Below, one piece after another: positions 39,047 to 47,179 of a stretch of 64,000 nucleotides of DNA. The stretch spans positions 186,001-250,000 of the forward strand of contig NC_008555.1 in assembly GCF_000060285.1 (NCBI RefSeq), in the 5' to 3' direction. The DNA comes from Listeria welshimeri serovar 6b str. SLCC5334 (lineage in GTDB: Bacteria; Bacillota; Bacilli; Lactobacillales; Listeriaceae). A program made the position numbers and the translations under genes. The notes under the pieces were generated by a model, which had not been told where the DNA came from, made no database searches, and saw nothing but the letters and a program-made list of their open reading frames with translations. The first letter of the stretch is position 1, and the number at the start of each line of letters is the position of its first letter.

Positions 39047-39709
39047 ATGTTCGGTCGAAAACAAGCTGTTATACCAAGTGAGTACAATGATTTTAATACT
39101 TTTTCACCCGATAAAGAAAAATTGCTTTGCATAGGTGCACCTAGTACGGAATGTAAACATGGAATTACAACAAAATTAGATGGTTCGCACAAAATGCTGA
39201 AACTCTTTTATCCGAAAAAAAGTGAAGGTAAAACGATGAAATATTGGCTTCCAATGTTTGGGATTACTGACTCTCAGTCCGCTGTAGAAGTTATATCAAG
39301 TTGGATTAAAGCAAATGATTTTTACGAGGAAGTTACTCCGGATACAACTAGAGAGGTTATTAAAGAGTTAACTAAAGCAGCTAAAAAGTATGATTTTGAT
39401 GGAAGTGACTTAATAGATGCTGCCAGCAAAGTAAAAACTTATGGCGCTTTTGATATTGACAGATTAGGTTATATTGTACGTGTTTGTTTTTCTTTAAACT
39501 TGCTCACAGAAGAACAAGCATGGAGTTTCTTGAAACAATTGCAGGAAGATACAGAGGCGCATTTTGATAATTGGGATGATTATATGGTCAGTTATTTAAA
39601 TGGGCAAGAAGGATTAGATACAAGTTGGTATAGCAGTGCATGTGAATCCTATATCAAAATGAAAAAGGATTCAACGAGTTTAATGAATAAATATCAACTA
39701 AAAGATTAA
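39047..39709 (+). CDS. DUF1266 family protein
   Basis: 220 residues, no signal peptide. The C-terminal two thirds resemble DUF1266 (as in E. coli YbeU/YbeR): AFDIDRLGYIVRVCFSLNLLTEEQAWSFL, then a tryptophan-centred NWDDYMVSYLNGQ. Function is unknown to me. A GGTGGGGG site lies before the ATG. It shares a short gap (23 bases) with the lipoprotein gene downstream, so the two may be one operon. Confidence 0.7.
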   Translation: MFGRKQAVIPSEYNDFNTFSPDKEKLLCIGAPSTECKHGITTKLDGSHKMLKLFYPKKSEGKTMKYWLPMFGITDSQSAVEVISSWIKANDFYEEVTPDTTREVIKELTKAAKKYDFDGSDLIDAASKVKTYGAFDIDRLGYIVRVCFSLNLLTEEQAWSFLKQLQEDTEAHFDNWDDYMVSYLNGQEGLDTSWYSSACESYIKMKKDSTSLMNKYQLKD

Positions 39710-39732
39710 CAAAAAGGGAGTTTACAAAAAAC

Positions 39733-40215
39733 ATGAAAAAATTATTAAGTTTAGTAGGGATTTTATTAATGGCACTCTTAGTAACGGCTTGTGGAAATGA
39801 TCAAGCTGCGAGTGATGAAAAAATGGAAAAAGATACGTATGTGGCTGATTTACAAGGTGCCAAATTAGAAGCTACTTTTTCACATGTAGGTGATAATGTA
39901 AGAAAAGTAGACCAAAAAATGGTGTACCCACTTGATTATCTTGGCTTAGAAGAAGGCGTAAAAGTAGACGACGCGACGAAAAAACAACTAGAAGAACAAG
40001 TAACTTCGCAGTATAAAGGTTATAAAGATGGTAAAGGGACATCGCTTGAAACGAAATTTACGGATGATGGCATGGAACTCAATATGTCTGTTGATTTATA
40101 CAAAGCAGATAAAGATGCGGTTGGTTCTTTACTAGTCGGAACAACCGATCCAAAAAATGTGAGCTATAAAGACACGGTAGAACAATTTGAAGCACAAGGT
40201 TTTACTAAAAAATAG
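39733..40215 (+). CDS. DUF1307 (YehR-like) lipoprotein
   Basis: 160 residues. A typical lipoprotein signal peptide: KK, hydrophobic core, then the lipobox VTAC, with Cys at about residue 20 as the lipidated N-terminus. The rest matches the small YehR/DUF1307 family (DGMELNMSVDLYKAD). Role unknown. Anchored on the outer face of the membrane. AAAGGGAG site before the ATG. Confidence 0.8.
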   Translation: MKKLLSLVGILLMALLVTACGNDQAASDEKMEKDTYVADLQGAKLEATFSHVGDNVRKVDQKMVYPLDYLGLEEGVKVDDATKKQLEEQVTSQYKGYKDGKGTSLETKFTDDGMELNMSVDLYKADKDAVGSLLVGTTDPKNVSYKDTVEQFEAQGFTKK

Positions 40216-40346
40216 TTTTAAAAATAGGAAATAGAATTTCTTTGGCTAGAGATTCTATTTTTTAATTCCTTTTATCTTAATTATAGCTATTTTGCAGTAA
40301 GGTTTTATGCTAAAATAACTAGAGATGTGAAAGGAAGGTGCGGCAT

Positions 40347-40952
40347 TTGACGAATAATCATTACTACACAAATGATGAAACAATAAAGCACAACCGAAAA
40401 ACATGGCAAGTGCTATTAAAAGGATTTAATATGAATTTTACAAGCGATAATGGTGTGTTTTCAAAAAATACCGTTGATTTTGGTTCGAAATTATTAATTG
40501 AGGCGTTTGAATTAGAAGAGAAATCAGGGAAAATCTTGGATGTTGGTTGTGGTTATGGGCCGATGGGGTTAACAGTTGCCAAAGAATTTCCTGAGAGCCA
40601 GATTGAAATGGTGGATGTCAATTTACGAGCGCTTGAACTTGCAAAAGAAAATGCAGAGCTAAATAAAATCTCGAACACACATATATATGAAAGCTCCGTG
40701 TATGATAACGTAACAGCTACAGATTACCAGGCGATTATTAGTAATCCGCCAATCCGTGCTGGTAAAAAGGTGGTTCATGCTATTTTGGAAGGGGCATTTG
40801 CTCATTTACGAAAAAACGGGGAACTTTGGATTGTTATTCAAAAAAAACAAGGTGGTCCATCTGCGGAAAAGAAAATGGAAGAAGTTTTTGGAAATGTAGA
40901 GACGGTAACAAAGGATAAAGGTTACTTTATTTTTAGAAGTATTAAGAATTAA
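40347..40952 (+). CDS. RsmC-like class I SAM methyltransferase (YbxB)
   Basis: 201 residues. SAM-binding motif ILDVGCGYGPMGLTVA, acidic EMVDVNLRALELAKENA, and the catalytic ISNPPIRAGK (NPP-type motif for N-methylation), as in 16S/23S rRNA guanine N2 methyltransferases. Start set at TTG 40347, eight bases after AAAGGAAGG; a GTG at 40338 overlaps that site. It is the Bacillus YbxB counterpart, normally lying just before rpoB. Confidence 0.87.
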   Translation: MTNNHYYTNDETIKHNRKTWQVLLKGFNMNFTSDNGVFSKNTVDFGSKLLIEAFELEEKSGKILDVGCGYGPMGLTVAKEFPESQIEMVDVNLRALELAKENAELNKISNTHIYESSVYDNVTATDYQAIISNPPIRAGKKVVHAILEGAFAHLRKNGELWIVIQKKQGGPSAEKKMEEVFGNVETVTKDKGYFIFRSIKN

Positions 40953-40953
40953 G

Positions 40954-40982
40954 TTGTGTGAACTTTGGGAATGTGCTAGTAT
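40954..40982 (+). promoter_or_regulatory. Promoter of a small transcription unit before rtcB
   Basis: TTGTGT (40954-40959), 17-base spacer, TAGTAT (40977-40982) with a TGC extension. It begins right after the methyltransferase stop. Confidence 0.65.
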
Positions 40983-41016
40983 AGAAATACATTTTACTAA
41001 GAAAGGACTGAGGGAT

Positions 41017-41133
41017 ATGCTTAGAATGAGAAAAATACTCGAAAAAAACAACCAATCAAGAATGAAGATAATAGGTTTTTCTTTAACGTTCGCGCATAAT
41101 AATTCCGCGTCTTTTCAAGGTTACGTTCGTTAA
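41017..41133 (+). CDS. Possible 38-residue peptide or structured RNA
   Basis: An ATG at 41017 preceded by AAAGGACTGAGGG opens 38 codons, starting MLRMRKILEKNNQ, basic, no known domain. The same DNA can fold: TTTAACG (about 41082) against CGTTAAA (about 41128), with an inner CGCG/CGCG pairing. With its own promoter and a terminator at 41141, this unit of about 185 nt could be a small RNA, a small protein gene, or both. Confidence 0.4.
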   Translation: MLRMRKILEKNNQSRMKIIGFSLTFAHNNSASFQGYVR

Positions 41134-41140
41134 AAGTTAG

Positions 41141-41175
41141 GTCCTTCAATCTTTCTTGATTGAGGGACTTTTTTT
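41141..41175 (+). terminator. Rho-independent terminator before rtcB
   Basis: GTCCTTCAATC pairs with GATTGAGGGAC around a six-base loop, then seven T. Confidence 0.88.
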
Positions 41176-41296
41176 ATACTTAAAAACAGAAGAAAGAAGT
41201 GAGTCAAATGACAGAGGGAAAACTGAGTAATTTAAACAGCTAGGAAGAGAAGTGAGGATTTTCATTTCTCTATTAAACAGAAAATGAGGAATAGAA

Positions 41297-42475
41297 ATGC
41301 TAACATTAAAAGGAAAATATAACGAAGCAACAGTTTATACAGACAATATTGATGACAATACGATTGGACAAATTATTACTCTTTGTAGTCAGCCGTTTGT
41401 GAAGGACAGCAAGATTCGAATCATGCCTGATACTCATGGTGGTAAAGGCTGCGTGATTGGAACAACGATGACGATTCAAGATAAAATTGTTCCTAATTTA
41501 GTTGGAGTAGATATTGGCTGCGGTCTATATGTAGTAAAACTAAAACCTGGTAAATTAAAAATGAGTTTTGATAAATTGGATAAAGTTATTCGTGAACGTG
41601 TTCCATCAGGAAGTAGGACGCATGACAAAGCTATTGATGATTTTGATTTGGATGGCGTCATTGCTCCAATTCATCGCGGCTGGGCATCTAGGAGTATAGG
41701 GACGCTCGGTGGCGGGAACCATTTTATTGAGGTGAATCAAGGGTCAGATGGAATTTATCTTGTAATTCATAGTGGAAGCCGGGTGCTTGGGAAGGAAATC
41801 GCGGAATATCATCAAGAAGTCGCTTATAAAAAATTAGATGGTTTGCGTAAAGAATTAAAAGTGGCTGCAACTAAAGCGAAAAAAACAGGAAGCTTAAAAA
41901 TGGTTAATGATTTTATGAGTGATCGTGAATTAGTAAAGCTAGATTATGATTTATCTTATGTAACTGGTTCGGATTTAGAACATTATTTGAATGATATGGA
42001 AATTGCACAAAGATTTGCAGCTCGCAATCGTTATGTGATGGCGCAAATAATTTTAAAAGCGATGAAGTGGGACAAAGCGGTTATTTCATCGTTTGATTGT
42101 GTTCATAATTATATCGATATTAATAATCATATGCTTAGAAAAGGTGCTACTTCAGCTCAGTTAGGTGAACAAATTATTGTGCCGCTGAATATGCGTGATG
42201 GGAGTATTCTAGCAACTGGGAAAGGTAATCCAGATTGGAATTACTCGGCGCCGCATGGGGCAGGAAGAATGTTAAGTCGTTCTAATGCTAAAGCGCAGAT
42301 CAGTCTAGAAAGTTATCAGAAGGCAATGAAAGATGTCTGGACTACTTCCGTTTCTAAAAAAACAATTGATGAAGCGCCAAAAGCATACAAATCTGCCCGA
42401 CAATTACTTGCTGATGTTGAAGACACAATGGAAATTCAAGAAATAATCAAACCTTTATACAACTTTAAAGCATAA
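41297..42475 (+). CDS. rtcB: RNA-splicing ligase RtcB
   Basis: 392 residues. RtcB joins 2',3'-cyclic phosphate or 3'-phosphate RNA ends to 5'-OH ends using GTP and Mn. Visible: MPDTHGGKGCVIG, metal-site GVDIGCGLY (Cys about 75), GGGNHFIEV, VIHSGSR, and APHGAGRMLSR with the guanylylated histidine region. No rtcA cyclase or archease gene lies beside it. Upstream, 41246-41271 can form a ten-pair hairpin before the GAGGA site. Ends in a terminator. Confidence 0.93.
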   Translation: MLTLKGKYNEATVYTDNIDDNTIGQIITLCSQPFVKDSKIRIMPDTHGGKGCVIGTTMTIQDKIVPNLVGVDIGCGLYVVKLKPGKLKMSFDKLDKVIRERVPSGSRTHDKAIDDFDLDGVIAPIHRGWASRSIGTLGGGNHFIEVNQGSDGIYLVIHSGSRVLGKEIAEYHQEVAYKKLDGLRKELKVAATKAKKTGSLKMVNDFMSDRELVKLDYDLSYVTGSDLEHYLNDMEIAQRFAARNRYVMAQIILKAMKWDKAVISSFDCVHNYIDINNHMLRKGATSAQLGEQIIVPLNMRDGSILATGKGNPDWNYSAPHGAGRMLSRSNAKAQISLESYQKAMKDVWTTSVSKKTIDEAPKAYKSARQLLADVEDTMEIQEIIKPLYNFKA

Positions 42476-42478
42476 CCG

Positions 42479-42522
42479 AGAAGAAGTGGCAGATATTGTG
42501 CAATGCCGCTTCTTCTTTGCAT
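42479..42522 (+). terminator. Rho-independent terminator after rtcB
   Basis: GAAGAAGTGGCA pairs with TGCCGCTTCTTC around a 12-base loop, then TTT. The T run is short, so strength is uncertain. Confidence 0.65.
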
Positions 42523-42572
42523 GAGAACGCAATTGGGTAAGGAAATAAGTTCTAACTTTTTCTGTAATCTGA

Positions 42573-42578
42573 TATAAT
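42573..42578 (+). promoter_or_regulatory. -10 element of the lacI-type gene
   Basis: Perfect TATAAT; the -35 at normal distance is poor (TTCTAA). Confidence 0.45.
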
Positions 42579-42618
42579 AAAGAAGTATTTGTGATTTTGG
42601 AATATTAGGGAGATATAT

Positions 42619-43614
42619 ATGAGTAAAGTGACGAAAATTGGAGATGTAGCAGAAAAAACGGGTTATTCAATAACTACTATTTCTCGAGCAATCAATGGTA
42701 ATCCAAATGTTTCGGATAAGACAAAAAAGAAAATCTTTGCTGCGATGAAAGAATTGAATTATTATCCTAATAACATTGCTCAACAATTTCGAGGGCAAGG
42801 AACTAAGATGATTGGTGTTGTTATTTCTTTTATTACCAATCCTTTTTTTGCGTATCTTGTAGATGCAATTGAACGTTATTTATCTCGCGAAGGTTTTCAA
42901 GTTGTCATGTTGCAGACTTTAGAAAATCCTGCCAAAGAATTGCAATTCATTGAAATGTTGCAAAAGAAACAACTAGACGGTTTGATTATGGCCAACTTAG
43001 AGAATGATACAGAAGAAATTAAAGCTCTTGTTGAAAGTGGCAAAATCGTTCTTTGTAATCGTTACTTAGGAAATGAAAATTTAGCAATTATTAACATTGA
43101 TGAAACGAAAGCGGCTTATCAAGCAACGAATTATCTAATTGAATGTGGTTATAAGCGTCTTGCCTATTGCACAGGTGGTATAAAAAATAAAAATGATAAT
43201 CGTTTTAAAGGATTTATACAAGCTGTAATAGAAAATGGTCTTTCTTTTGATGAATCATTATATTTTGAAAGGTTATTAACAATTGAAGATGGGGAAAAAT
43301 TACTTACTAAAATTTTAGAAGATAAAACTACGATTCCGGATGCCTTTTTTTCAAATGGAGATACAGTTGCGGCTGGAATTTTATATGCCGCAAAAAAATA
43401 TGGGATTTCAGTACCAGAAGACTTAGGAATTATAGGTTTTGATAATCAGCCAATCGCTAAGGTGTTAAATCCAGCATTAACTACGATTGAACAGCCAATA
43501 AAAGAACTTGGGGAATTTTCGGCGCAAGTTTTATTAGCTAATTTACAAGGAACAAACATACCAATTGCACCAAACTTCGAAACAAAATTAATTATAAGGG
43601 AAACTACCAAATAA
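42619..43614 (+). CDS. LacI-family sugar repressor
   Basis: 331 residues. N-terminal helix-turn-helix: KIGDVAEKTGYSITTISRAINGNPNVS, with hinge helix in ELNYYPNNIA. The rest is a periplasmic-binding-like effector domain. It precedes the sugar uptake and cleavage genes, with its likely operator, a 24-base perfect palindrome, at 43701. A 12-pair hairpin at 43594-43626 overlaps its stop codon. Effector probably a sugar taken in by the adjacent transporter. Confidence 0.92.
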   Translation: MSKVTKIGDVAEKTGYSITTISRAINGNPNVSDKTKKKIFAAMKELNYYPNNIAQQFRGQGTKMIGVVISFITNPFFAYLVDAIERYLSREGFQVVMLQTLENPAKELQFIEMLQKKQLDGLIMANLENDTEEIKALVESGKIVLCNRYLGNENLAIINIDETKAAYQATNYLIECGYKRLAYCTGGIKNKNDNRFKGFIQAVIENGLSFDESLYFERLLTIEDGEKLLTKILEDKTTIPDAFFSNGDTVAAGILYAAKKYGISVPEDLGIIGFDNQPIAKVLNPALTTIEQPIKELGEFSAQVLLANLQGTNIPIAPNFETKLIIRETTK

Positions 43615-43626
43615 AGTTTCTCTTAT
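43594..43626 (+). other. Hairpin overlapping the lacI-type stop codon
   Basis: ATAAGGGAAACT pairs with AGTTTCTCTTAT (one G-T). No T run follows, so it may protect the 3' end or be a weak terminator. Confidence 0.45.
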
Positions 43627-43643
43627 AGTCTTTATGAAAACGG

Positions 43644-43672
43644 TTGACATTTTGCTTGATAATTGGTATTAT
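43644..43672 (+). promoter_or_regulatory. Promoter of the sugar uptake operon
   Basis: Perfect TTGACA (43644-43649), 17-base spacer, TATTAT (43667-43672). Bases around the -35 (CGGTTGACATTTT) resemble half of the downstream palindrome and could be a second repressor contact. Confidence 0.85.
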
Positions 43673-43684
43673 TTTTACGATATA

Positions 43685-43698
43685 TGAAACCGCTTAAA
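43685..43698 (+). promoter_or_regulatory. CcpA (cre)-like site
   Basis: TGAAACCGCTTAAA matches the cre consensus TGWAANCGNTNWCA with one mismatch. It lies just after the predicted transcription start, where catabolite repression by CcpA is common. Confidence 0.55.
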
Positions 43699-43700
43699 CT

Positions 43701-43724
43701 AAAATGACAACCGGTTGTCATTTT
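43701..43724 (+). promoter_or_regulatory. 24-base palindromic operator for the LacI-type repressor
   Basis: A perfect inverted repeat centred on CAACCGGTTG, flanked by ATG and AAAA/TTTT arms, between the promoter and the first structural gene. LacI-family operators typically have such a central CG-containing palindrome. Assignment to the adjacent repressor is by position. Confidence 0.8.
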
Positions 43725-43751
43725 AAATGAAGATAAGGAGAATGTTCGAGT

Positions 43752-44978
43752 ATGAAGAAATTACTTTTGTCCATCAGTATTATTATCGGTTTAAGTTTAT
43801 TAACTAGTTGTGGTGTAGAAAAAGAATACAAACCAGATATAAAAGTAAACGAAAAAAATGTTTCTTTAAAAGTATGGGTCGATTTAAATCAAGGTGATTT
43901 TTATAGAAAAGTGGTAGAAGATTTTAAAAAAGAGCATCCTGATAAGAATTATGACATTACAGTGATTGAATCTGAATCTGGGCGAGCGCAAGAATATGTT
44001 CAGAAAGACCCGGAAGCGGCGGCAGATGTATTTATAACGCCAAATGATCGTCTAGGACAAATGGTAGAGTCGGGTGCTGTTTACCAATTAACAAAGTATA
44101 CCGATGGAATTAAGAAAGATAATACGACAACTTCCGTTCAAGCTGCTACATATCAAAATAAGATGTACGGTTTTCCTGTAACGGCAGAAGCAATGTTTAT
44201 GTATTACGATAAGCGAGTTTTTTCAGAAGAAGATATTAAAACTTTTTCCGGAATAACATCTAAAGGGAAATTAGGAATAAATCTTGCGGAGAGTGGCGCA
44301 GATTATCGTGAAACTCCTTGGTTTATAGCGAATGGGACATATCTTTACGGAAAAGATGGGGAAGACCCTTATGGAACAACCTTTAATTCCCCAGAAGGTG
44401 TCCAAGTATTGAATTGGATTGGTAAGTTAAAAGATAATTCCAATGTAGTTGCTGTCAATGCAGATGAAATTAGTGCGCTTAGATCAGGTAAAATAAATGC
44501 TGTTTTAAGTGGTGTTTGGAATGAGGCTGCAATACGAGAAGTATTAGGAGAAAATATGGGGGTCGCAGTATATCCAACGGCTGATTTTGGAAATGGAGAG
44601 GTTAATATGATGGCTTTCCAAGGTAGCGGAATATATTGTATCAACGCATTTACTAAATCACCATTAGAAGCTATGGAGTTAGCTGATTATATCACCAGTG
44701 CGAATGTGCAAGTAAAGGCATTTGAAGAATTAGGTAAAATCCCAAGTAATTTGAAAGCAAGAAATAGTTCTACAGTAGAAAAAAATGATGTGGCAAAAGC
44801 AGTAATTGCGATGACATCTGAAAATCATTCCGTTTTAATGCCGAAAATACCTGAAATGAATGTTTTTTGGCAACATATGAATCCGCTTTTAGTAGATACA
44901 TATAAAGGTAAAATCAAGGAAGCGGATTATCCAGATGCACTTGATAAATTAGTCAAAGATATTACACCAGCGAAATAA
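43752..44978 (+). CDS. Sugar ABC transporter substrate-binding lipoprotein
   Basis: 408 residues. Lipoprotein signal with lipobox LTSC (Cys about residue 20). The rest is an extracellular solute-binding protein of the maltose-type family (SLKVWVDLNQGD..., YGFPVTAEAMFMYYDKRVFS, a classic MalE block). AAGGAG before the ATG. Delivers an oligosaccharide to the two permeases downstream; with sucrose phosphorylase and GH13 enzymes, malto-, isomalto- or sucrose-type sugars are likely. Confidence 0.92.
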   Translation: MKKLLLSISIIIGLSLLTSCGVEKEYKPDIKVNEKNVSLKVWVDLNQGDFYRKVVEDFKKEHPDKNYDITVIESESGRAQEYVQKDPEAAADVFITPNDRLGQMVESGAVYQLTKYTDGIKKDNTTTSVQAATYQNKMYGFPVTAEAMFMYYDKRVFSEEDIKTFSGITSKGKLGINLAESGADYRETPWFIANGTYLYGKDGEDPYGTTFNSPEGVQVLNWIGKLKDNSNVVAVNADEISALRSGKINAVLSGVWNEAAIREVLGENMGVAVYPTADFGNGEVNMMAFQGSGIYCINAFTKSPLEAMELADYITSANVQVKAFEELGKIPSNLKARNSSTVEKNDVAKAVIAMTSENHSVLMPKIPEMNVFWQHMNPLLVDTYKGKIKEADYPDALDKLVKDITPAK

Positions 44979-44995
44979 GAAAGTAGGTTAAGTAT

Positions 44996-46333
44996 ATGAT
45001 GGTTAAGAAGAATTATTTTAATATTTTTAAGAATGGTTCTGTTTCTACGAGATTATCTTATGTAATTATGGGGGCTGGTAATTTGGCCCATAAGCAAATT
45101 GCGAAAGGACTCTTATTTCTTTTTAGCGAACTTGCTTTCTTGTTTTTCCTTGTGTTTTATGGTGTTAGTTTAATCCAAGGTATGACGACTCTTGGGACAG
45201 TGAATCAATCGTGGAATTATGATGATAACTTAGGGATTATGGTTCGGACGCCAGGTGATAATTCCATGCTAATGCTGATATATGGAATTATGACAATTGT
45301 TATATGTGTTCTATTTGTTTTCTTGTATCTTGCTAATATTAGAAGTGCTAATCAAGTGGAAAAATTTCAACAGGAAAATAAAAAAATACCAACTTTTAAG
45401 GAAGATTTAAAGAGTTTATTAGATAATAAATTTCATGTAACGCTATTAACGATACCAATCATTGGCGTCATAGTTTTTACGATAATGCCACTTATTTACA
45501 TGATTTCATTGGCTTTTACAAATTATGATCATGAGCACTTACCACCAAGAAATTTGTTTGGATGGGTAGGATTAGTTAATTTTAAAAATGTATTAAATGG
45601 CGACATTTCAAGTACATTTTTCCCTGTACTTGGTTGGACGCTGATTTGGGCACTTTTAGCAACTGCTACTTGTTTCTTTTTTGGTGTGTTGCTTGCACTG
45701 CTTATTAACCATAAGGGAGTCAAATTCAAGAAGTTTTGGCGAACTATTTTTGTTATAACAATGGCTGTGCCTCCTTTTGTATCGTTGTTAGTAATGCAAA
45801 ACTTGTTACATGCTGCTGGGCCGCTGAATACTATTTTAATGAATGCGGGAATTATCGCTGAGCCAATACCATTTTTGACAGATGCCTTACTTGCAAAAAT
45901 ATCTGTCATATTCGTTAATATGTGGATTGGAATTCCAGTGACTATGTTAATTGCCACAGGGATTTTAATGAACTTGCCGAAAGATCAACTGGAAGCTGCG
46001 CGGATGGATGGGGGAAATAGTTTTCATTTATTCAGGTATATAACGTTCCCTCAAATATTAACGGTTATGTTACCAAGTTTGATTCAGCAATTTATTGGTA
46101 ACATCAATAATTTTAATGTGATATATCTCTTAACTGGTGGAGGGCCTTCAAATAGTAATTTCTACGGTGCTGGAGATACGGATTTGCTTGTAACGTGGCT
46201 TTATAAATTAACAGTAGAAGCTGCTGATTATAATTTAGCTTCTGTTATTGGGATTATCACATTCGTTCTTAGTGCGGCATTCTCATTGTTTGCTTATACA
46301 CGTACAAATTCTTATAAAGAAGGGAGCAAATAA
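44996..46333 (+). CDS. Sugar ABC transporter permease, MalF type
   Basis: 445 residues with about eight membrane segments. The EAA loop reads EAARMDGGNSFHLFRYITFPQI, which docks the ATPase. The long N-terminal extension with two extra segments is typical of MalF. Two ATGs (44996, 44999) can serve as start. No ATPase gene is in the locus, so a shared MsmK-type ATPase encoded elsewhere is needed. Confidence 0.92.
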   Translation: MMVKKNYFNIFKNGSVSTRLSYVIMGAGNLAHKQIAKGLLFLFSELAFLFFLVFYGVSLIQGMTTLGTVNQSWNYDDNLGIMVRTPGDNSMLMLIYGIMTIVICVLFVFLYLANIRSANQVEKFQQENKKIPTFKEDLKSLLDNKFHVTLLTIPIIGVIVFTIMPLIYMISLAFTNYDHEHLPPRNLFGWVGLVNFKNVLNGDISSTFFPVLGWTLIWALLATATCFFFGVLLALLINHKGVKFKKFWRTIFVITMAVPPFVSLLVMQNLLHAAGPLNTILMNAGIIAEPIPFLTDALLAKISVIFVNMWIGIPVTMLIATGILMNLPKDQLEAARMDGGNSFHLFRYITFPQILTVMLPSLIQQFIGNINNFNVIYLLTGGGPSNSNFYGAGDTDLLVTWLYKLTVEAADYNLASVIGIITFVLSAAFSLFAYTRTNSYKEGSK

Positions 46334-46334
46334 T

Positions 46335-47165
46335 ATGAAAAAAGCTACGATATGGCCTAACTTGTTGTTGGTAGTACTTGGAGGTATTTGGATTTTTCCA
46401 ATAATCTGGATTGTTTTAACGGCTTTTAGAGCGGAAAGTGGACAGTTTGTTTCGTATTTCTTTCCGAAAGAGTATACACTAGATCACTTTGCATATCTAT
46501 TTGAAAATCATGAAAATTTCCCTTTTATGTTATGGGTGAAGAATACAATGATTGTTGCGGTTTGTTCTTGTTTGTTAAGCACTTTTATAACAGTTTCAAT
46601 GGCTTATGTGTTATCTAGACTTCGGTTTAGATTTAAAAAGACTATGTTAAAAACGGCACTCGTTTTAAATATGTTTCCTGCTTTTATGAGTATGATAGCT
46701 GTTTACTATATTTTGAAAGCATTTGGATTAACACAATCTCTAACGGCGCTTGTCTTAATTTATTCATCTACAGCGGCATTAACTTTTTATATTGCTAAAG
46801 GCTTTTTTGATACGATACCAAAATCTTTGGACGAATCGGCAATGATGGATGGCGCGACCAAGTTAAGTATTTTTACAAAAATAACGTTACCGATGTCTAA
46901 GCCAATTATTGTTTACACGGCTTTAATGGCGTTTATGTTACCATGGATGGATTTTATTTTTGCAAAAGTGATTATGGGAGATAATGTACCTAAATATACA
47001 GTTTCCATAGGTTTATATTCTATGTTGAATCAAACAACAGCTAATACGATGTATACGACATTTGCGGCTGGCTGTATATTGATTGCAGTGCCAATTACAA
47101 TACTGTTTATTTATTTACAAAAATATTATGTTGAAGGCATTACCAGTGGTGCTGTTAAAGGATAG
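46335..47165 (+). CDS. Sugar ABC transporter permease, MalG type
   Basis: 276 residues with six membrane segments. EAA loop: ESAMMDGATKLSIFTKITLPMSKP. ATG 46335 follows GAAGGGAGC; an in-frame start at 46248 would lie inside the MalF gene and adds residues without homology. Forms the channel with the MalF-type protein. Confidence 0.93.
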   Translation: MKKATIWPNLLLVVLGGIWIFPIIWIVLTAFRAESGQFVSYFFPKEYTLDHFAYLFENHENFPFMLWVKNTMIVAVCSCLLSTFITVSMAYVLSRLRFRFKKTMLKTALVLNMFPAFMSMIAVYYILKAFGLTQSLTALVLIYSSTAALTFYIAKGFFDTIPKSLDESAMMDGATKLSIFTKITLPMSKPIIVYTALMAFMLPWMDFIFAKVIMGDNVPKYTVSIGLYSMLNQTTANTMYTTFAAGCILIAVPITILFIYLQKYYVEGITSGAVKG

Positions 47166-47179
47166 GAGATAAATCAATA

